Counted from the first letter of the stretch, positions 8,153 through 16,887 are shown. The stretch: DNA of 64,000 bases from an uncultured Geobacter sp. (GCA_903915655.1 CAIWTU010000007.1:1-64000); one strand, 5' to 3'. The notes: a model not told the origin generated them from the letters alone. Made by a program: numbers and translations.

Positions 8153-8169
8153 AGCAAGCAAAGTGCCAA
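8153..8169 (-). promoter_or_regulatory. Sigma-54 (RpoN) promoter of the glutamate synthase operon
   Basis: On the minus strand TTGGCAC (8169-8163), five bases, then TTGCT (8157-8153) give TGGCAC-N5-TTGCT, which meets the -24/-12 consensus in full. Transcription would start near 8141, about 65 bases upstream of the ATG at 8076. This implies an enhancer-binding activator such as NtrC (inference). The rest of the 372-base gap, 8170-8448, shows nothing I can name. Confidence 0.75.
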
Positions 8170-8448
8170 TTATAGTATTTTTTTGATCATGTTCGAATAA
8201 ACATAAAAAAAGAGTTGCAAAACGGTGACATACGAAAAATGTTTTATTTTTTTAATCCGGCTTTGGTAGGGAGGAAGTGTGCGGTGAGCGAAGCAATGAA
8301 TAAATTAACTACACTAGGCAGTGTAACTTGAACACATAGTTTGCCCGAAGGCAAAAATACGCAGAGTAGAAGCGCATTTTACCGGCTATCGCGGAAGTTA
8401 CCATCTGAAAAAGGCGGGTCGACAAAGCGGAGCGAGAGACCAATCGGG

Positions 8449-9027
8449 TCATTTTTTTACGGACGGCTTTTTCGGAGCGTCCGGGATCGATAAACTCATT
8501 TTTTTGGCGAGCCCCAGCAAAACCCTTTTGGGTGTCAAACCTGCCCCTTCCTGGGTATCCGAAGCGGTTGCTCCCCAGACTATTTCCCCCGTATTGATAT
8601 CAACCATCTGTGCTGTCAGGCTGACATTGCAGACGTTCTTCCTGCCGATATTCAGGGCCGTCGGAGGCAGGTCGGTATTTGAGCAGCTATATTCGCTGAT
8701 TTTCCCCAGGACTACTGCCTCGATACCGGACTGCTTCAGCTTTGCCTTGATTTCAGGAGTCATTCCGGCAGTGTAGAACTCGCTTTGCTCGATCAACGCC
8801 ATCAGCTGGCTGCTGCCGACGACGGTAAACGCTTTATCGGCGAATTCCAGCGCCACGATATCGGCGGCCTCCTGTCCCGCTGGGGCATCTTTCGGGTTGG
8901 AAAAGCTGATGACGGCTATTTTCCTGTATAGTAAAAATTTATGCTCGGGTCTGGCATATGAACTCTCCACGGCACAACCCACAAAAGCGACGGCAGAAAG
9001 CAGTAGCAGAATTTTAGCGGTTTTCAT
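8449..9027 (-). CDS. Putative lipoprotein, CsgG/LpoB-like
   Basis: The 192-residue product begins MKTAKILLLLSAVAFVGC, a lipoprotein signal peptide with the lipidated Cys at position 18. The mature part (IAVISFSNPKDAPAGQEAADIVALEF, shown here only by its key features: a strand, a loop and a helix) followed by VVGSSQLMALIEQ and IEAVVLGKISEY resembles the alpha/beta fold of CsgG and LpoB-type periplasmic proteins. DINTGEIVWGATAS is the typical 'component of the envelope written into variable types' strand of that group. It probably sits in the inner leaflet of the outer membrane. The exact partner is unknown. The gene is monocistronic between the glt promoter region and hemB. Confidence 0.6.
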   Translation of the reverse strand: MKTAKILLLLSAVAFVGCAVESSYARPEHKFLLYRKIAVISFSNPKDAPAGQEAADIVALEFADKAFTVVGSSQLMALIEQSEFYTAGMTPEIKAKLKQSGIEAVVLGKISEYSCSNTDLPPTALNIGRKNVCNVSLTAQMVDINTGEIVWGATASDTQEGAGLTPKRVLLGLAKKMSLSIPDAPKKPSVKK

Positions 9028-9147
9028 GTTGGGCTGTCTCCTCCATAATTATTAGGCTACAGGTTCCCCTGGATTCTATCGTTGATAATTTTATAGTCAA
9101 GATGTTATTTAGTTTCATCCTGTAGAGTAAGCGGGCACGAAACCGTG

Positions 9148-10137
9148 TTACCCCCTTTTCAGCAGCTTTGCCACATCCTTGGCGTGATACGTCAGAATCA
9201 GGTCGGCGCCGGCCCGCTTGAAGGAAAACATCGTCTCCAAGACGACCCGCTCCTCATCGATCCAGCCGTTCCGGGCTGCCGCCTTGACCATGCTGTACTC
9301 TCCGGAAACATTGTATACCGCGAGCGGCAGATTGAATTCATTCCTGACCTCCCGGACGATGTCCAGGTACGGGAGTCCCGGCTTGACCATGATAATGTCC
9401 GCCCCCTCTTCCAGATCCATGGCTGCCTCACGGATTGCCTCCAGACGGTTGGCCGGATCCATCTGATAGGAGCGGCGGTCGCCGAACTGCGGAGCCGATT
9501 CGGCCGCCTCTCGAAAGGGGCCGTAATAGCCGGAAGCGTATTTCACCGCGTAGCTCATGATAGGGATGTTGTCGAAACCATTTGCGTCCAGGGTCATTCG
9601 GATAGCCTGGATCCGCCCGTCCATCATGTCCGACGGGGCAACCATGTCCACCCCTGCCAGGGCATGGGAGAGCGCCTCCCTGCAGAGCAGTTCGAGGGTA
9701 GAGTCGTTGTCCACGTCCCCATCCTTTATCACCCCGCAATGGCCGTGGTCGGTGTATTCGCACAGGCAGACATCGGTAATGACCGCCAGGCCCGGCACCT
9801 GTTTCTTCAATTCCCTGACGGTCTCCTGGATAATGCCGTGCTCGGCGTAGGCATCGCTTCCCACCGCATCCTTCATTTCCGGGATACCGAACAGGATAAC
9901 CGCCGGGATTCCTAGTTCGAAAGCTTCCTGGGCCTCGGCAACAAGATGCTCGATCGATTGCTGGTAGATACCTGGCATCGAGGAAACCTCCTTCCTGATT
10001 CCCGAGCCAAAGGCGGAGAACATGGGATAGATAAGGTCATTGACGGAAAGGGAGGTTTCGCGGACCATCCGGCGGAACACCTCCTTGCCCCTGATTCTGC
10101 GGGCCCGGTATTGGGGGAAGAACATGGACGACTCCAT
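9148..10137 (-). CDS. hemB: Porphobilinogen synthase (delta-aminolevulinate dehydratase)
   Basis: HemB joins two 5-aminolevulinate molecules to porphobilinogen in haem and corrin synthesis. The 329-residue length is normal. The Schiff-base lysines are in [18 protein letters not shown] and [14 protein letters not shown]. The Cys-rich loop [12 protein letters not shown] indicates a zinc-type active site. [13 protein letters not shown] is the family signature. The ATG at 10137 is used because the preceding frame has no homology. Upstream lie a copy of a 70-bp repeat and a 20-bp inverted repeat which may supply its promoter region. Confidence 0.95.
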   Translation of the reverse strand: MESSMFFPQYRARRIRGKEVFRRMVRETSLSVNDLIYPMFSAFGSGIRKEVSSMPGIYQQSIEHLVAEAQEAFELGIPAVILFGIPEMKDAVGSDAYAEHGIIQETVRELKKQVPGLAVITDVCLCEYTDHGHCGVIKDGDVDNDSTLELLCREALSHALAGVDMVAPSDMMDGRIQAIRMTLDANGFDNIPIMSYAVKYASGYYGPFREAAESAPQFGDRRSYQMDPANRLEAIREAAMDLEEGADIIMVKPGLPYLDIVREVRNEFNLPLAVYNVSGEYSMVKAAARNGWIDEERVVLETMFSFKRAGADLILTYHAKDVAKLLKRG

Positions 10138-10190
10138 TCTGGTAAGCTATTTTCTCCACCTTTGCGGCGATGAAGGCAGGCAGAGGTGGG

Positions 10191-10260
10191 ATATTTAATG
10201 TATTGACCAAGTATACTTATCTTGCTTCGGATATAAAGGTATTTTTTTCATAGGCGGGGA
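10191..10260. repeat. Direct repeat, copy A (upstream of hemB)
   Basis: About 70 bases that share a core, GTATACTTATCTTGC, then CGGATATAAA and a T-rich end followed by CATAG, with 11161-11230 in the same orientation. Similarity by eye is about 80 percent. The two copies bracket the zeta-like toxin module. Confidence 0.7.
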
Positions 10261-10333
10261 TTTGTACTTGTACAGATGAGGGGGTAGTTACCAGCCAATC
10301 AGACGTGAAGCATATGTCTGCGATCATTTTTTA

Positions 10334-10380
10334 TAACCCATTAATTCCACTATCGTGTCAATAGTGGAATTAATGGGTTA
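10334..10380. repeat. Perfect 20-bp inverted repeat with 7-base spacer
   Basis: TAACCCATTAATTCCACTAT (10334-10353) is exactly mirrored at 10361-10380. The right arm contains the stop codon of the small gene at 10378. Neither side is followed by a U-run in the reading direction, so it is not an ordinary terminator. On the minus strand the spacer and arm read TTGACA, 18 bases, GTTATA, so a promoter overlapping an operator is possible. Confidence 0.7.
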
Positions 10381-10569
10381 CCTCCTGGCAGATTTGTCAT
10401 CCCCGGATGCTTTCGGTCGTTCGGCAATATTCACGATCTTGCCGTCTTTGACCACATAACAGGGAGTATCGGTTTTTCGGGCCAGCTTCAGGGCGCTTGC
10501 AGCGGACCGTTTCATTGCCTGGACAGACCCCAGCAGGTCTGGATCTTTCGGCAGATTCTCTTTCTTCAT
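10378..10569 (-). CDS. Small antitoxin-like protein of the zeta-like module
   Basis: The 63-residue product has a helical N-terminal half (LLGSVQAMKRSAASALKLAR) and a short strand pair (TPCYVVKDGKIVNIAE), then a charged tail. Its ATG overlaps the stop of the upstream zeta-like gene by one base (TAATG), which implies translational coupling. Similar small proteins accompany zeta-type ATPases. The antitoxin role is inferred from size, coupling and context. Its stop codon lies in the inverted repeat. Confidence 0.6.
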   Translation of the reverse strand: MKKENLPKDPDLLGSVQAMKRSAASALKLARKTDTPCYVVKDGKIVNIAERPKASGDDKSARR

Positions 10570-11099
10570 TATTTTTCTCCCCAGGCAAGTATCTTTGGCT
10601 TGCTTTCCGAATTGTCGTAGAGCATCCAGGCATCAACTTGCGGTTTATAAAGCGTATCAAAATTCTTCAAGCCGGCATTAAATCTGCGGCGGATGATTTC
10701 TTCGGGCACGTTATGCCCCCCTTGCGCAACACGAGCCGCCACCCTTGCAACTGCCACATCAGCATTCGGCAAACTCAAAAACAATAACTTAACGTTATAA
10801 TCAAGCTCCCGCCATTGCCGGATTTTGTGCAGGTATGCACGACCGCTCAAGGTTGTCTCGAATGCAAAGCTCCGACGGTTGCGTACCCGATCCTCGATTT
10901 CTTCCAGCATCAAGCGGCCGGCACGAATAGCCACCGATTCCGGGCTAAACGGTGAAAGACCCGCAGCAATAAGATCGGCATTTATGAATACAGGGCAATT
11001 GGCCTCGTTGGGGAGGAATTCGCGGGCAAAGGTAGTCTTTCCTGCGCCGTTCGGACCGGCAATTATAACGATTTTAAGTTCATTGGAGGAATTAGTCAT
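10569..11099 (-). CDS. Zeta-toxin-like P-loop kinase
   Basis: The 176-residue protein has a Walker A motif AGPNGAGKTTFA at residues 15-26, the FINADLIAAGLSP segment that carries the zeta-family Asp, and RSFAFETTLSGRAYL followed by a helix-rich lid with RRRFNAGLKNF. Zeta toxins phosphorylate UDP-amino sugars and block wall synthesis. The true substrate here is unknown. The ATG at 11099 has GAGGAGAA upstream. The frame is open to 11309, but that extension has no protein-like character and crosses a direct repeat, so it is rejected. The gene pairs with the small downstream gene. Confidence 0.75.
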   Translation of the reverse strand: MTNSSNELKIVIIAGPNGAGKTTFAREFLPNEANCPVFINADLIAAGLSPFSPESVAIRAGRLMLEEIEDRVRNRRSFAFETTLSGRAYLHKIRQWRELDYNVKLLFLSLPNADVAVARVAARVAQGGHNVPEEIIRRRFNAGLKNFDTLYKPQVDAWMLYDNSESKPKILAWGEK

Positions 11100-11160
11100 C
11101 GCCGTTCTCCTCACCTGTTCCTGAGCCCTTCCTATATTTGATGTCGTAATTGATGATGAA

Positions 11161-11230
11161 ATATTTATGTATTGATTGAGTATACTTATCTTGCTCCGGA
11201 TATAAAAATATTTTTCCCATAGCGATGGGA
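11161..11230. repeat. Direct repeat, copy B (upstream of the zeta-like gene)
   Basis: This copy shares GTATACTTATCTTGC and CGGATATAAA with 10191-10260 and lies about 60-130 bases upstream of the zeta-like start. No gene was found in the surrounding 11100-11400 gap. Confidence 0.7.
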
Positions 11231-11400
11231 GTTTATTTATTCCATCTTGTCCGTTGTGCTCCTTGGAGCCTGTCGGACTTGGGATAAATCTACTGCGAGA
11301 ATGGCGCATCGGTTGCTATTTCTTTGCTGGAAAAGCTGAAAATGTTATAGGGGTAGACCTGATGCCATTGTGCTTCTTCTGAATATTGGAGTCGCGACCC

Positions 11401-11943
11401 TTATATGTTCCTAGAGGAACCTCTGCCCGCCTCATCAGCTGCGCAAACCCGTTCAAGCAGAGGAAACAACGGGTGTTCAGTAAAACGCTTCTGACGTCTG
11501 GTCAGTTTCTCCCCTTCCCTGATTTGCCAGGACAGATGGTATTGATGGTTTTTCACCAGCCAGGCCACATCAACCACAAGTTCAGGCAAACCCAAACGGT
11601 CCATAACGGGGGGAACACTATCCGCGCTTGCCTGGGCATGACCGTGAGCCCTCCACCTGCCATCGCTAAAAAACGTCGTCCGAGCCTTGCCGATATCGTG
11701 CAGAAGAACAGCCCAGAAAACCCTCTGATCTTCCCCATCGCCTACCGCCTCAACCGCCAGCATGGTGTGGATGAACGCATCTCCCTCCGGATGAAACTCT
11801 TCGGGCTGTGGCACCCCTCGCAGAGCCGTTACCTCCGGCAGCAGGCGGTCAATATCGCCACTCACAAACCAGGTACGTAATATTTGTTTACAATCCCCTG
11901 CGTTCAAAGCCACTCCTACTCCAGGGCCATCTGCGTGAAGCAT
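11401..11943 (-). CDS. HD-domain phosphohydrolase-like protein
   Basis: The 180-residue product carries an HD domain: HTMLAVEAV with the first His, HDIGKARTTFF with the His-Asp pair, HGHAQASADSV, and a late Asp in VCAADEAG. The leading ILRTWFVSGDIDRLLPEVTALRGVPQ resembles the head region before the HD domain of CCA-adding tRNA nucleotidyltransferases, but there is no nucleotidyltransferase domain. It probably hydrolyses a phosphoester. The substrate cannot be told. Its first 28 bases overlap the next gene in another frame, so the start may be internal. Confidence 0.65.
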   Translation of the reverse strand: MLHADGPGVGVALNAGDCKQILRTWFVSGDIDRLLPEVTALRGVPQPEEFHPEGDAFIHTMLAVEAVGDGEDQRVFWAVLLHDIGKARTTFFSDGRWRAHGHAQASADSVPPVMDRLGLPELVVDVAWLVKNHQYHLSWQIREGEKLTRRQKRFTEHPLFPLLERVCAADEAGRGSSRNI

Positions 11944-12146
11944 GGCGGTTGAAACGGGAAAGTTGTATCTTCCCCCCTACCAGTCGTTAGCACACGCATG
12001 CAGAAAGCCTTAATGTGGTCACGCTCCTCAAAAAATGCAATCAACTCCTTTAATAAGCGGAGCAATGCACGTTGTCCATTGTTTGTGCAAAGAAACCCAC
12101 CCTTAGCATCCCCTAGTCCAGAATAATACTGTGCACCTTTTTCCAC
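11916..12146 (-). CDS. Small hypothetical protein, possibly a C-terminal fragment
   Basis: An open frame of 76 codons with the protein-like stretch GDAKGGFLCTNNGQRALLRL then KELIAFFEERDHI. The last 25 residues look like noise. I do not recognise the family. The upstream bases in other frames do not extend it, and no Shine-Dalgarno is clear, so it may be the remnant of a larger gene broken next to the DUF1016 nuclease gene. Confidence 0.35.
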   Translation of the reverse strand: MEKGAQYYSGLGDAKGGFLCTNNGQRALLRLLKELIAFFEERDHIKAFCMRVLTTGRGEDTTFPFQPPCFTQMALE

Positions 12147-12197
12147 GAAGCTATTTTTGCATTATCTAGCTTTATGAAAGTATCTCTTAGTTGACAG

Positions 12198-13331
12198 TCA
12201 GATAGCTCCATCCTTTTCCAGCTCCGCTTCAATCTCCTCAATACTCGGCAGGCTCCCCTTAAGTTCATCCGGCAGTGAACGGGTAAGCTGTGTTTCCCAT
12301 TCGGCCACGCTGATAGGTTTTGTCGTACCTGCCAGAGCATATTCAACCAGCACCCTGTTTTTCTCTTTTACCAGCAAAAGCCCGATGGTAGGTATGTCAT
12401 CGGGATGGCACAGCAGCCGGTCAACAGCCGTCATGTACATCCCCAGCTTTGCACCGTCGCCAGGCTCGAATTTTCTCGCCTTCAGCTCAATCACCACATA
12501 GCAGCGCAGTTTCAGATGATAAAAGAGCAGATCAAGATAGAAATCTTCATTGCCAAGTTCCAGGTGAACCTGTCGCCCGACAAATGCGAACCCCTGTCCA
12601 AGCTCAAGCAAAAATTTCTGAATATGCTCCATCAGGCCTTGCTCAAGCTCAGCTTCGCGACGAGAAGCATCGGTTCCAAGAAAGTCAAACAGATAGGGAT
12701 CTTTAAAGATTTGCACCGCCATATCTGAATCCGGTGGAGGCAGAGTTGCCGGGAAGTTGTTCTGCGCCTTGCCAAACCTCTGATTTGCGCGGCTTTCTAT
12801 CTGGATGGCAAGAATATTGCGCGACCAACCATGTTCGAGGCTCTTTGCAGCATACCAAAGACGTTCATCGGCTGTTTTAAGTTTTTCCAACAAGGCTATG
12901 TTATGATACCAGGTCAATTGTGCAAGCGCCGCTTGCACAATTTCACGATCCGGCCAGGCAGCGGCAAACGCACGCATGTACTTGATATTACGCGGAGAAA
13001 AACCTTTCATCTCCGGAAACGCCTCGCGCAAGTCAGTTGCCAGCCGACCAATGATCTTTGCTCCCCAACCCTGTAGAGTCTGTTTTTCCAGAACACGCTG
13101 CCCGATTTCCCAATAAAGCAGCACCATTGCTGCATTGCTTGCCAGCACCACACGCAGCCTTTCGGAGTGTATTCTTTTTTTCAATCCGCCAAGCCACTCG
13201 GCATAATCAGGCGGGAGTTCGTTGGCCGGCGGCGCAACAGGAAACATGACAGTTCTGTCTACCCTTCCGCGCTGCTTGCGTTCCGGCTTGTCAGTTGACT
13301 GGCTGACAGATGGATACTTTTTATCGGCCAT
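12198..13331 (-). CDS. DUF1016-type PD-(D/E)XK nuclease (YhcG-like)
   Basis: The 377-residue protein has the N-terminal DUF1016 helical domain at about 40-190 (LLYWEIGQRVLEKQ, GFSPRNIKYMRAFAAAWP, LTWYHNIALLEKL) and a C-terminal nuclease domain (LGNEDFYLDLLFYH with Asp, then YVVIELKARKFEPGDGAKL with Glu-x-Lys). This is the YhcG family, often found in defence islands and near restriction systems. All core motif residues are visible, so it is probably active. The neighbours (a DUF559 nuclease, an HD protein and fragments) fit an accessory island. The target is unknown. Confidence 0.85.
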   Translation of the reverse strand: MADKKYPSVSQSTDKPERKQRGRVDRTVMFPVAPPANELPPDYAEWLGGLKKRIHSERLRVVLASNAAMVLLYWEIGQRVLEKQTLQGWGAKIIGRLATDLREAFPEMKGFSPRNIKYMRAFAAAWPDREIVQAALAQLTWYHNIALLEKLKTADERLWYAAKSLEHGWSRNILAIQIESRANQRFGKAQNNFPATLPPPDSDMAVQIFKDPYLFDFLGTDASRREAELEQGLMEHIQKFLLELGQGFAFVGRQVHLELGNEDFYLDLLFYHLKLRCYVVIELKARKFEPGDGAKLGMYMTAVDRLLCHPDDIPTIGLLLVKEKNRVLVEYALAGTTKPISVAEWETQLTRSLPDELKGSLPSIEEIEAELEKDGAI

Positions 13332-13460
13332 TTCCCAGGCTCCTTAAGATTTTAGTTCCTGAAAAGTTCTATTCAAGATGCTGATATTCTCTCAACACAC
13401 TCACAAACTGAAAAGCCGACTGTTTACAGAAAGGGGAATATCCCCTTTTTCTCCCACTCT

Positions 13461-13979
13461 TCATAGGTAAATCCCGAGCCTGCGGCTCAAATCGTCATAC
13501 ACTCCCTGGATATTTCGCAACAGCTCTTCATTTGTGAATCTGACCACCGTCAACCCCAATGCTTCCAGTACCCTTGTCCTAACCATATCGTATTCAGTGG
13601 CCTCGGCATGGCTATCCCCATCAATCTCAATAACCAGTTGTAGCTCAGAACAGTAGAAGTCTGCGATATAGTTGTCTATCGGCTTTTGACGGAGGAATTT
13701 AAAGTTGGCGAATCGCCGCATGCACAGGACTTCGTTCCAGATTTTGCTTTCGGCCTTGGTAGGATTCCTACGGTTTTCACGGGCGCGGACGTCGAGTTTT
13801 TTGTTGTAGGGGAGAAAGGCAAAATCAACTGCAAACCCCTCCCCGACCCTCCCCTTGTCAGGGGAGGGAGCAAGGTCTGCTCCTGTTTTCCCACCTGACA
13901 AGTGGAGGCCAGGGAGTGATCTTGTTTCCCCCCTTGATAAGGGGGGGCTAGGGGGGGTTGGTTTTTGCTTGCCACTCAC
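13461..13979 (-). CDS. DUF559 endonuclease-like protein with repeat-derived N-terminus
   Basis: The conserved DUF559 part begins near AFLPYNKKLDVRARENRRN and continues with FKFLRQKPIDNYIADFYC, LQLVIEIDGDSH and LTVVRFTNEELLRN, the Vsr/PD-(D/E)XK-like core with Asp and Glu-x-Asp residues. The first roughly 48 residues (PPLSRGE, PSPDKGRVGEGF) are translations of GC-rich palindromic repeats at 13838-13960. No ATG, GTG or TTG was found in frame at the domain boundary, so either the repeat is translated from ATG 13979 or a non-standard start is used. Function is inferred as a DNA endonuclease. Confidence 0.7.
   Translation of the reverse strand: MSGKQKPTPPSPPLSRGETRSLPGLHLSGGKTGADLAPSPDKGRVGEGFAVDFAFLPYNKKLDVRARENRRNPTKAESKIWNEVLCMRRFANFKFLRQKPIDNYIADFYCSELQLVIEIDGDSHAEATEYDMVRTRVLEALGLTVVRFTNEELLRNIQGVYDDLSRRLGIYL
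13838..13960. repeat. Array of three related palindromic repeats
   Basis: Three palindromes share the plan C-run, CTTG/CTGA core, G-run: CCCCTTGTCAGGGG near 13851-13864, CCACCTGACAAGTGG near 13890-13904 and CCCCCCTTGATAAGGGGGG near 13926-13944. Such units are widespread as dispersed palindromes. Here they sit within the 5' part of the DUF559 gene, in an open frame. Confidence 0.65.
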
Positions 13980-14187
13980 TATTCAAGACCTCTCTCAACA
14001 TCTCGACAGGCATTCTGTGGTCAAGCAGCGCCTGGCGACTTTGGGAATCCGCACCAATAAAGTCCGTACACCCTGGCAGCATCAATTACAGTTTTTATCA
14101 TGAGGTTTCGTTAAAGGCAATTTATTTCGGAGCCGCAACAATGCCCTGTGCATGACAAACAGAATTTGCAAATCCACATATTTAATA

Positions 14188-14229
14188 TTGCCACTTTAAC
14201 CATCTTATTGTATTGTTCATGGAATGAAC
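14188..14229 (+). promoter_or_regulatory. Promoter and possible operator of the polysaccharide operon
   Basis: TTGCCA (14188-14193), 17 bases, TATTGT (14211-14216) form a sigma-70-like promoter. The inverted repeat GTTCATGGAATGAAC (14215-14229) covers the end of the -10 box, the expected start point and the ATG at 14224. It would suit autoregulation by the winged-helix protein. Confidence 0.45.
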
Positions 14230-14862
14230 GAGCACGAAGAAAAGAGGGTGGATGCCTACCGATCCTTTCTCCTGATAAACGAGATTGACAAGGAGGAACC
14301 CCTCACCCAGCGGGAGCTCTCCCGACGCCTTGGCATAGCCCTGGGACTGGTCAATTCCTACATCAAGAACCTGGTTGCCAAAGGGTATGTACGGATCAGC
14401 GAATTTCCCCGGAACCGGTACAGCTACCTCCTGACCACCCGGGGAATTGCCGAAAAAAGCCGGCTGGCCTTCCAGCACCTCAGCTATTTCACTAATTTGT
14501 ACAAGATTACCCGTAAGGACTACCTGGAACTGTTCCGGTCGTTGCAGGCGGCAGGCGTTGCCAGCGTCACCTTCTGCGGTCTGGACGAGGTTGCGGAAAT
14601 AGCCTATCTCTCGCTCAGGGAGACGGGCATAAAGCTCGCAGCTGTAATGGACAACGAACATGGCGCTAAAAAATTTTTCGACAATGAGGTAGCCCCGCTC
14701 CCTTCTGGATTTGAGGGTGGAGACGGTATCATAGTCATTACCTCCCTGAAACGGGGAGGACAACTTATTGATGAACTTGTACGGCGAGGTGTCGGCAGAG
14801 AGAGGATTTTCTGCGCCGGCACAAAACCAATTATTCCAGAAGAGAGCAGGGAGGGATCATGA
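14224..14862 (+). CDS. Winged-helix regulator heading the polysaccharide operon
   Basis: The 212-residue protein has an N-terminal winged helix at about 10-75 ([20 protein letters not shown], then [13 protein letters not shown] and [14 protein letters not shown]). The C-terminal half is a Rossmann-like domain ([43 protein letters not shown]) that could sense a nucleotide or sugar. It probably controls the following genes. The stop overlaps the gmd ATG (ATGA). No Shine-Dalgarno precedes its own ATG and the promoter sits so close that the mRNA may be leaderless. Confidence 0.7.
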   Translation: MNEHEEKRVDAYRSFLLINEIDKEEPLTQRELSRRLGIALGLVNSYIKNLVAKGYVRISEFPRNRYSYLLTTRGIAEKSRLAFQHLSYFTNLYKITRKDYLELFRSLQAAGVASVTFCGLDEVAEIAYLSLRETGIKLAAVMDNEHGAKKFFDNEVAPLPSGFEGGDGIIVITSLKRGGQLIDELVRRGVGRERIFCAGTKPIIPEESREGS

Positions 14863-15908
14863 AAAAGGCTTTGATAACAGGAATCACCGGGCAGGACGGC
14901 TCTTATCTGGCGGAACTGCTATTGCAGAAGGGGTACGAGGTACACGGCATCATCCGCCGGTCATCCTCGTTCAATACCGGCAGGATCAACCATATCTACC
15001 AGGATCCGCACGAGTCCGGAGTACGGATGTTTCTCCATTATGGTGACCTGAACGATGCCAGCTCGCTCAACAAGGTGCTCCGCGATGTGCGTCCCGACGA
15101 GATTTATAACCTCGGCGCCCAGAGCCATGTCAAGGTCTCCTTCGATGTCCCGGAATATACCGGCGAAGTGGACGCCCTGGGGACGGTGAGAATTCTGGAA
15201 GGAATCCGTGAGACAGGGCTTAACACCAGGTTTTACCAAGCCTCCTCTTCCGAGCTCTACGGTAAGGTGGTAGAGACCCCCCAGAAAGAAACCACCCCTT
15301 TCTACCCCCGCTCCCCCTATGCCTGCGCCAAGGCGTACGCCTACTACATCACCGTCAACTACCGTGAAAGTTATAACATGTTCGCCTGCAACGGCATCCT
15401 CTTCAACCACGAGTCTCCCCGACGTGGAGAAACCTTCGTTACCAGAAAGATCACCCGCGCAGCCGCCCGCATCAAGCTGGGACTCCAGTCCTGCCTCTAT
15501 CTTGGCAATCTTGACGCAAAACGGGACTGGGGATTTGCCGGCGACTATATCGAGGCCATGTGGCTGATGCTTCAGCAGACGGAGCCGGACGATTATGTCG
15601 TTGCAACCGGAGAGACTCACCCGGTACGGGAGTTTGCGGAGAAGGTCTTTGCCAGACACAATATGCCTCTGGAGTGGCAGGGAACGGGGCTGCATGAGAA
15701 GGGAATCGACAGCAGTTCCGGAAGGATAGTGGTCGAGGTCGACCCGAAGTATTTCCGTCCCGCCGAGGTAGACCTGTTGCTGGGAGATCCAACCAAAGCC
15801 ATGACCCGGATGGGCTGGCGGCCAAAGGTCGATTTCGACGAGCTGGTCAACATGATGGTCGATTCAGATATGGAACTGGCAGAAAGGGAGAAGCGGGCGG
15901 ATGGATAA
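14859..15908 (+). CDS. gmd: GDP-mannose 4,6-dehydratase
   Basis: This extended short-chain dehydrogenase converts GDP-mannose to GDP-4-keto-6-deoxymannose. The NAD(P)-binding [16 protein letters not shown] lies at residues 7-22. The catalytic region is [12 protein letters not shown] and the [12 protein letters not shown] Tyr-x3-Lys pair. [17 protein letters not shown] is the GMD signature. The 349-residue length is typical. Its product feeds Fcl, whose gene overlaps the end by 8 bases. Confidence 0.95.
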   Translation: MKKALITGITGQDGSYLAELLLQKGYEVHGIIRRSSSFNTGRINHIYQDPHESGVRMFLHYGDLNDASSLNKVLRDVRPDEIYNLGAQSHVKVSFDVPEYTGEVDALGTVRILEGIRETGLNTRFYQASSSELYGKVVETPQKETTPFYPRSPYACAKAYAYYITVNYRESYNMFACNGILFNHESPRRGETFVTRKITRAAARIKLGLQSCLYLGNLDAKRDWGFAGDYIEAMWLMLQQTEPDDYVVATGETHPVREFAEKVFARHNMPLEWQGTGLHEKGIDSSSGRIVVEVDPKYFRPAEVDLLLGDPTKAMTRMGWRPKVDFDELVNMMVDSDMELAEREKRADG

Positions 15909-16887
15909 GAAGGCAGGAATATACGTCGCAGGGCATCGGGGACTGGTTGGTTCAGCGATTGTCAGAAAACTGAGGGCGGAAGGGTACTCGAACCTGCTGC
16001 TTCGCACCAGCAGGGAACTTGATCTGAGGAACCAGACCGCCGTCGCTGAATTCTTTCGGGACGAAAAGCCGGACTATCTTTTTCTGGCCGCGGCAAAGGT
16101 CGGAGGGATCGTTGCCAACAGCTCCTATCCGGCCGATTTTATTTATGACAACCTGATGATCCAGAATAATGTAATCCATAATGCCTACCTAACAGGTGTC
16201 AGGAGACTCCTCTTCCTCGGCAGCAGCTGCATCTACCCGAAACTTGCCCCGCAACCTTTGAAGGAAGAATCACTCCTCACCGGACCGCTGGAGCCGAGCA
16301 ATGATGCCTACGCCATAGCCAAGATAGCCGGCATCTCCCTCTGCCGGTCGTACAACCGCCAGTACGGCACCAGATTTCTGGCGGCTATGCCGACCAACCT
16401 GTACGGTCCCAACGACAACTTCGACCTGGAAAAATCGCATGTCCTTCCAGCACTTATCAGAAAATGTCACGAAGCGAAGTCTGCTGGAGCGGAATCTTTA
16501 CCTGTATGGGGAAGTGGTACACCATATCGTGAATTCCTCCATGTAGATGACCTGGCAGACGCCTGCCTCTTCCTGATGAATCTGTCCGAGGAGATTTTTT
16601 CCTCACTCCTCACGCTGACCACCTCACCGGCCCTGATCAACATCGGCACCGGCGAGGAGGTTACCATCAGGGAGCTGGCGCTTCTCGTGAAAAAGGAGGT
16701 AGGTTTTTCGGGAGAGCTGGCGTTCGATACCAGCAAGCCGGACGGCACTCCGCGCAAGCTTTGCGATGTTTCACGCCTTCATTCGCTTGGCTGGAGTCAT
16801 AAGATCGGGCTGCAGGAGGGATTGCGAGGGGTCTATAAATGGTTCCTGGACAATATGGATACCGGAGCGGACAAGGGGATCTCATGA
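15901..16887 (+). CDS. fcl: GDP-L-fucose synthase
   Basis: The 328-residue epimerase-reductase turns GDP-4-keto-6-deoxymannose into GDP-L-fucose. [15 protein letters not shown] is the NADP-binding loop. The Ser and Tyr-x3-Lys catalytic set lies in [16 protein letters not shown] and [33 protein letters not shown] is the family signature region. It overlaps gmd by 8 bases and wecB by 4, so translation is coupled. With gmd it provides fucose for the surface polymer. Confidence 0.95.
   Translation: MDKKAGIYVAGHRGLVGSAIVRKLRAEGYSNLLLRTSRELDLRNQTAVAEFFRDEKPDYLFLAAAKVGGIVANSSYPADFIYDNLMIQNNVIHNAYLTGVRRLLFLGSSCIYPKLAPQPLKEESLLTGPLEPSNDAYAIAKIAGISLCRSYNRQYGTRFLAAMPTNLYGPNDNFDLEKSHVLPALIRKCHEAKSAGAESLPVWGSGTPYREFLHVDDLADACLFLMNLSEEIFSSLLTLTTSPALINIGTGEEVTIRELALLVKKEVGFSGELAFDTSKPDGTPRKLCDVSRLHSLGWSHKIGLQEGLRGVYKWFLDNMDTGADKGIS

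Noticed and set aside
10334-10380. Inverted repeat as an integron attC site
   Set aside because: attC sites are imperfect palindromes with extrahelical bases and conserved core ends. This one is perfect and lacks those cores.
14182-14763. 193-residue minus-strand frame
   Set aside because: Shadow of the winged-helix regulator, which has clear helix-turn-helix motifs and operon coupling.
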